A DNA stretch of 64,000 bases from Archivesica marissinica (Eukaryota; Mollusca; Bivalvia; Venerida; Vesicomyidae), in assembly GCA_014843695.1 (NCBI GenBank), contig CM026404.1:2836409-2900408 (forward strand), read 5' to 3'. Positions within the stretch are counted from its first letter, which is position 1. Each line of letters starts with the position of its first letter. Shown here one piece after another: positions 58,361-64,000 of the stretch. The translations under genes and the position numbers were made by a program. The notes under the pieces were generated by a model that made no database searches, had not been told where the DNA came from, and saw nothing but the letters and a program-made list of their open reading frames with translations.

Positions 58361-61300
58361 GCAATGATTTATAAGGTATTCGACGTTACAAATAGCAATG
58401 ATTTATAAGGTATTCACGACGTTACAAATATCAATGATTTATAAGGTATTCACGGCGTTACAATGATTTATAAGGTATTCACGACGTTACAAATATCAAT
58501 GATTTATAAGGTATTCACGGCGTTACAATGATTTATAAGGTATTCACGACATTACAAATATCAATGATTTATAAGGTATTCACGGCGTTACAATGATTTA
58601 TAAGGTATTCACAACGTTACAAATAGCAATGATTTATAAGGTATTCACGGCGTTACAATGATTTATAAGGTATTCACAACGTTACAAATATCAATGATTT
58701 ATAAGGTATTCACGGCGTTACAATGATTTATAAGGTATTCACGGCGTTACAATGATTTATAAGGTATTCACGACGTTACAAATATCAATGATTTATAAGG
58801 TATTCACGGCGTTACAATGATTTATAAGGTATTCACGACATTACAAATATCAATGATTTATAAGGTATTCACGGCGTTACAATGATTTATAAGGTATTCA
58901 CAACGTTACAAATAGCAATGATTTATAAGGTATTCACGGCGTTACAATGATTTATAAGGTATTCACAACGTTACAAATATCAATGATTTATAAGGTATTC
59001 ACGGCGTTACAATGATTTATAAGGTATTCACGACGTTACAAATAGCAATGATTTATAAGGTATTCACGACGTTACAAATATCAATGATTTATAAGGTATT
59101 CACGGCGTTACAATGATTTATAAGGTATTCACGACGTTACAAATATCAATGATTTATAAGGTATTCACGGCGTTACAATGATTTATAAGGTATTCACAAC
59201 GTTACAAATAGCAATGATTTATAAGGTATTCACGACGTTACAAATATCAATGATTTATAAGGTATTCACGGGGTTACAATGATTTATAAGGTATTCACGG
59301 CGTTACAATGATTTATAAGGTATTCACAATGTTACAAATAGCAATGATTTATAAGGTATTCACGACGTTACAAATATCAATGATTTATAAGGTATTCACG
59401 GCGTTACAATGATTTATAAGGTATTCACAACGTTACAAATAGCAATGATTTATAAGGTATTCACGACGTTACAAATATCAATGATTTATAAGGTATTCAC
59501 GGGGTTACAATGATTTATAAGGTATTCACGGCGTTACAATGATTTATAAGGTATTCACAATGTTACAAATAGCAATGATTTATAAGGTATTCACGACGTT
59601 ACAAATATCAATGATTTATAAGGTATTCACGGCGTTACAATGATTTATAAGGTATTCACGTTTGATTTATAAGGTATTCACGTTGGCGTTACAATGATTT
59701 ATAAGGTATTCACGGCGTTACAATGATTTATAAGGTATTCACAACGTTACAAATAGCAATGATTTATAAGGTATTCACGACGTTACAAATATCAATGATT
59801 TATAAGGTATTCAAGACGTTACAATGATTTATAAGGTATTCACGACGTTACAATGATTTATAAGGTATTCATGACGTTACAATGATTTATAAGGTATTCA
59901 CGACGTTACAATGATTTATAAGGTATTCACGACGTTACAATGATGTATAAGGTATTCACAACGCTACAATGATTTATAAGGTATTCAAGACGTTACAATG
60001 ATTTATAAGGTATTCAAGACGTTACAATGATTTATAAGGTATTCACGGCGTTACAATGATTTATAAGGTATTCACGGCGTTACAATGATTTATAAGGTAT
60101 TCACGACGTTACAATGATTTATAAGGTATTCAAGATGTTACCATGATTTATAAGGTATTCACAACGTTACAAATATCAATGATTTATAAGGTATTCAAGA
60201 CGTTACAATGATTTATAAGGTATTCACGACGTTACAAATATCAATGATTTATAAGGTATTCACGGCGTTACAATGATTTATAAGGTATTCACGACGTTAC
60301 AATGATTTATAAGGTATTCACGACATTACAAATATCAATGATTTATAAGGTATTCACGGCGTTACAATGATTTATAAGGTATTCACGGCGTTACAATGAT
60401 TTATAAGGTATTCATAACGTTACAATGATTTATAAGGTATTCACGACGTTACAATGATTTATAAGGTATTCACAACGTTACAAATATCAATGATTTATAA
60501 GGTATTCATGACGTTACAATGATTTATAAGGTATTCACAACGTTACAAATATCAATGATTTATAAGGTATTCATGACGTTACAATGATTTATAAGGTATT
60601 CACAACATTACAAATATCAATGATTTATAAGGTATTCACGGCGTTACAATGATTTATAAGGTATTCACAACGTTACAAATAGCAATGATTTATAAGGTAT
60701 TCACGACGTTACAAATATCAATGATTTATAAGGTATTCACGGCGTTACAATGATTTATAAGGTATTCACGGCGTTACAATGATTTATAAGGTATTCAAGA
60801 CGTTACAATGATTTATAAGGTATTCACGACGTTACAATGATTTATAAGGTATTCATGACGTTACAATGATTTATAAGGTATTCACGACGTTACAATGATT
60901 TATAAGGTATTCACGACGTTACAATGATTTATAAGGTATTCACGACGTTACAAATATCAATGATGTATAAGGTATTCACAACGTTACAATGATTTATAAG
61001 GTATTCAAGACGTTACAATGATTTATAAGGTATTCACGGCGTTACAATGATTTATAAGGTATTCACGGCGTTACAATGATTTATAAGGTATTCACGACGT
61101 TACCATGATTTATAAGGTATTCACAACGTTACAAATATCAATGATTTATAAGGTATTCAAGACGTTACAATGATTTATAAGGTATTCACGACGTTACAAA
61201 TATCAATGATTTATAAGGTATTCACGGCGTTACAATGATTTATAAGGTATTCACGACGTTACAATGATTTATAAGGTATTCACGACATTACAAATATCAA

Positions 61301-61948
61301 TGATTTATAAGGTATTCACGGCGTTACAATGATTTATAAGGTATTCACAGCGTTACAATGATTTATAAGGTATTCATAACGTTACAATGATTTATAAGGT
61401 ATTCACGACGTTACAATGATTTATAAGGTATTCATGACGTTACAATGATTTATAAGGTATTCACGACGTTACAATGATTTATAAGGTATTCATAACGTTA
61501 CAATGATTTATAAGGTATTCACGACGTTACAATGATTTATAAGGTATTCACAACGTTACAAATATCAATGATTTATAAGGTATTCACGACGTTACAATGA
61601 TTTATAAGGTATTCACAACATTACAAATATCAATGATTTATAAGGTATTCACGACGTTACAATGATTTATAAGGTATTCACAACGTTACAATGATTTATA
61701 AGGTATTCACAACGTTACAATGATTTATAAGGTATTCACAACGTTACAAATATCAATGATTTATAAGGTATTCACGACGTTACAATGATTTATAAGGTAT
61801 TCACAACATTACAATGATTTATAAGGTATTCACAACGTTACAAATATCAATGATTTATAAGGTATTCATGACGTTACAATGATTTATAAGGTATTCACAA
61901 CGTTACAAATATCAATGATTTATAAGGTATTCACGACGTTACAAATAT
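58361..61948. repeat. 29/36-bp mixed-unit array, 3.6 kb
   Basis: Over 100 copies of AATGATTTATAAGGTATTCA plus CGACGTTAC (29 bp), many followed by an optional 7-bp AAATATC or AAATAGC that makes a 36-bp unit. Variable positions are CGACG/CGGCG/CAACG/AAGACG. Stretches of up to several hundred bp recur (for example around 58.9-59.2 and 59.2-59.6 kb). Confidence 0.97.
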
Positions 61949-62000
61949 TAATTTTGCAACATCAAGTTCATTTGTTGGTATATCTTATGTAATATTTTAT

Positions 62001-62220
62001 GGCTGTCCGATTAGCGCGGTGGTTAGCACGCTAGCTTCTCACCAATGCAACATGGGTTCGATCCTCGGACCGGAAGTATGTGAGATGGTACGGTGGTCGC
62101 CAGATCGGTTTTCTCCTGGTACTCCGGTTTCCTCCCACATGAATGACCACATATACGCTTCCATCCGCGCCAATGAGAGTGATTAATATAAGTTGTTAAA
62201 ACTTGCTTTAAACTTAATAT
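62001..62220 (+). mobile_element. tRNA-derived SINE, family A
   Basis: GGCTGTCCGATTAGCGCGGT, GGGTTCGATCC, TTTTCTCCTGGTACTCCGGT, TTCCTCCCAC and tail GAGTGATTAATATAAGTTGT. Part of the centre (CAGGTGGG) is deleted relative to other copies. Confidence 0.82.
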
Positions 62221-62382
62221 TTTATGTAGATTCTGAATTATTGAACAAAAAATGTTAAAGGGAAAACATAGAATGCATCCGTTGTGAAAGCTATGCAAAT
62301 TCTGTTCTACGACCAAAACCAACCAATGATCCTTCTCACACAACACAGCAACAATACTGTAACATGTAAGTAAGTAAGTCTT

Positions 62383-62513
62383 TGTGCTGTAATGGATGTG
62401 TTATCCATGTGTAACCGAGCAATTTTGCGGCTAAGTTTTCAAGAACCACGATGATGTTCTTAGGGAAGACGTAAAACTGAAATCCACATTGCCTCTTCTC
62501 TCTTCCTCTTCCT
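62383..62513 (+). mobile_element. SINE family B 5' half leading into the 35-bp array
   Basis: Degenerate head (GTAATGGATGTGTTATCCAT), then TTCTTAGGGAAGACGTAAAA and CCACATTGCCTCTTCTCTCT as in family B. The next expected block is the repeat unit of the adjacent array. Confidence 0.6.
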
Positions 62514-62873
62514 GATGGAATCCACTAGGAACGAGGTCTCCAGAACAAGATGGAATCCACTAGGAACAAGGTCTCGAGAACAAGATGGAATCCATTAGGA
62601 ACGAGGTCTCGAGAACAAGATGGAATCCACTAGGAACGAGGTCTCGAGAACAAGATGGAATCCACTAGGAATGAGGTCTCGAGAACAAGATGGAGAACAA
62701 GATGGAATCCACTAGGAACAAGGTCTCGAGAACAAGATGGAATCCATTAGGAACGAGGTCTCGAGAACAAGATGGAATCCACTAGGAACAAGGTCTCGAA
62801 AACAAGATGGAATCCACTAGGAACGAGGTCTCGAGAACAAGATGGAATCCATTAGGAACGAGGTCTCGAGAAC
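62514..62873. repeat. 35-bp array derived from SINE family B
   Basis: About ten copies of GATGGAATCCACTAGGAACG, AGGTCTCGAGAACAA. The unit corresponds to the family B segment in which the GATGGA(A/T)TCC block precedes GAGGTCTCGAGAG. One truncated unit occurs near 62692. Confidence 0.93.
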
Positions 62874-62993
62874 AATGTATCAGCTAACTAATGTAGGATG
62901 CAGGTAAACGAAATTTGTGCCAAAAATTAACTGTAAACTACTCACATAAACTGTTCATTAATATTGATAAAATAATCTTTTGTTCTGCAATAA

Positions 62994-63969
62994 GATATTG
63001 CAGGGTCCTATCACAGGAACATGTACACAAGATATTGCAGGGTCCTATCACAGGAACATGTACACAATATATTGCAGGGTCCTATCACAGGAACATGTAC
63101 ACAAGATATTGCAGGGTCCTATCACAGGAACATGTACACAATATATTGCAGGGTCCTATCACAGGAACATGTACACAAGATATTGCAGGGTCCTATCACA
63201 GGAACATGTACACAATATATTGCAGGGTCCTATCACAGGAACATGTACACAAGATATTGCAGGGTCCTATCACAGGAACATGTACACAATATATTGCAGG
63301 GTCCTATCACAGGAACATGTACACAAGATATTGCAGGGTCCTATCACAGGAACATGTACACAATATATTGCAGGGTCCTATCACAGGAACATGTACACAA
63401 GATATTGCAGGGTCCTATCACAGGAACATGTACACAATATATTGCAGGGTCCTATCACAGGAACATGTACACAAGATATTGCAGGGTCCTATCACAGGAA
63501 CATGTACACAAGATATTGGGGTTTGGTGTATATTGCAGGGTCCTATCACAGGAACATGTACACAAGATATTACAGGGTCCTATCACAGGAACATGTACAC
63601 AATATATTGCAAGGTCCTATCACAGGAACATGTACATAATATATTGCAAGGTCCTATCACAGGAACATGTACACAATATATTGCAAGGTCCTATCACAGG
63701 AACATGTACACAAGATATTGCAGGGTTCTATCACAGGAACAACATATACACAATATATTACAGGGTCCTATCACAGGAACATGTACACAAGATATTGCAG
63801 GGTCCTATCACAGGAACATGTACACAATATATTGCAAGGTCCTATCACAGGAACATGTACACAAGATATTGCAGGGTTCTATCACAGGAACAACATATAC
63901 ACAAGATATTACAGGGTCCTATCACAGGAACATGTACACAAGATATTACAGGGTCCTATCACAGGAACA
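62994..63969. repeat. 37-bp array with dimeric order
   Basis: About 26 copies of GATATTGCAGGGTCCTATCA, CAGGAACATGTACACAA. In the left half GATATT and TATATT units alternate strictly, giving a 74-bp dimer. The right half is irregular, with CAAGG, TTACAGG and AACATATAC variants. The forward frames are open artefacts. The array ends about 30 bp before the window edge. Confidence 0.96.
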
Positions 63970-64000
63970 CACAGTTCCCAGATCTTTACCTTTTTAATAG

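Noticed and set aside
58361..61948. CRISPR-like array (regular repeats)
   Set aside because: Direct head-to-tail minisatellite in a eukaryotic genome. There are no unique spacers and no cas genes.

Overview
This is a eukaryotic genome window. Genes are split into short GT/AG exons, tRNA-derived SINEs of at least five families are scattered throughout, and tandem arrays fill more than half of the readable bases (roughly 35 kb of 62 kb). The gene content (Rho GTPase, M1 aminopeptidase, IkB/cactus, NAA30, COA6) is ordinary animal content. The AT-rich background, the SINEs with a 'CTCCGGTTTCCTCCCAC' core and the many minisatellites suggest a lophotrochozoan, most likely a mollusc (perhaps a bivalve). 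That last step is inference, not proof. Two runs of exactly 1000 N (9414-10413 and 30605-31604) are placeholder assembly gaps, and both abut satellites.

Layout. 1-2.1 kb: last exon of a Rho-family GTPase (+). 2.4-6.5 kb: five 3' exons of an M1-family aminopeptidase (-), convergent with the Rho gene; its 5' part, including the catalytic domain, is not visible. 7.3-20.7 kb: a 54-bp satellite, a gap, then a 10.3-kb 29-bp satellite with higher-order structure. 20.8-24.0 kb: three further arrays (36, 20 and 26 bp). 24-26.9 kb: SINE-rich DNA. 26.9-29.7 kb: promoter and first three coding exons of an IkB inhibitor (+), with kB sites in promoter and intron. 30.6-35.6 kb: gap plus 20-bp, 79-bp and 21-bp arrays. 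35.9-41.9 kb: NAA30, catalytic subunit of the NatC N-terminal acetyltransferase (-), three exons visible and the last one missing. 43.5-46.8 kb: COA6, complete in two coding exons (+), with a 2.4-kb minisatellite in its intron. 47-53 kb: more arrays and SINEs, plus one unrecognised exon. 53-58.2 kb: unrecognised exons on both strands around a 2-kb 38-bp array. 58.4-64 kb: a 29/36-bp array, SINEs, a SINE-derived 35-bp array and a 37-bp array running to the right edge.

The genes do not form a pathway or operon. The main theme is how tandem repeats and SINEs sit relative to exons. The COA6 intron array copies that intron's own branch-point/polypyrimidine region. The splice donor of NAA30 exon 2 is part of a 46-bp array. 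IkB exon 2 is flanked symmetrically by an inverted SINE pair. Several minisatellites grew directly out of SINE or other dispersed-repeat bodies. The many long 'ORFs' in the satellites are artefacts of arrays that lack stop codons.
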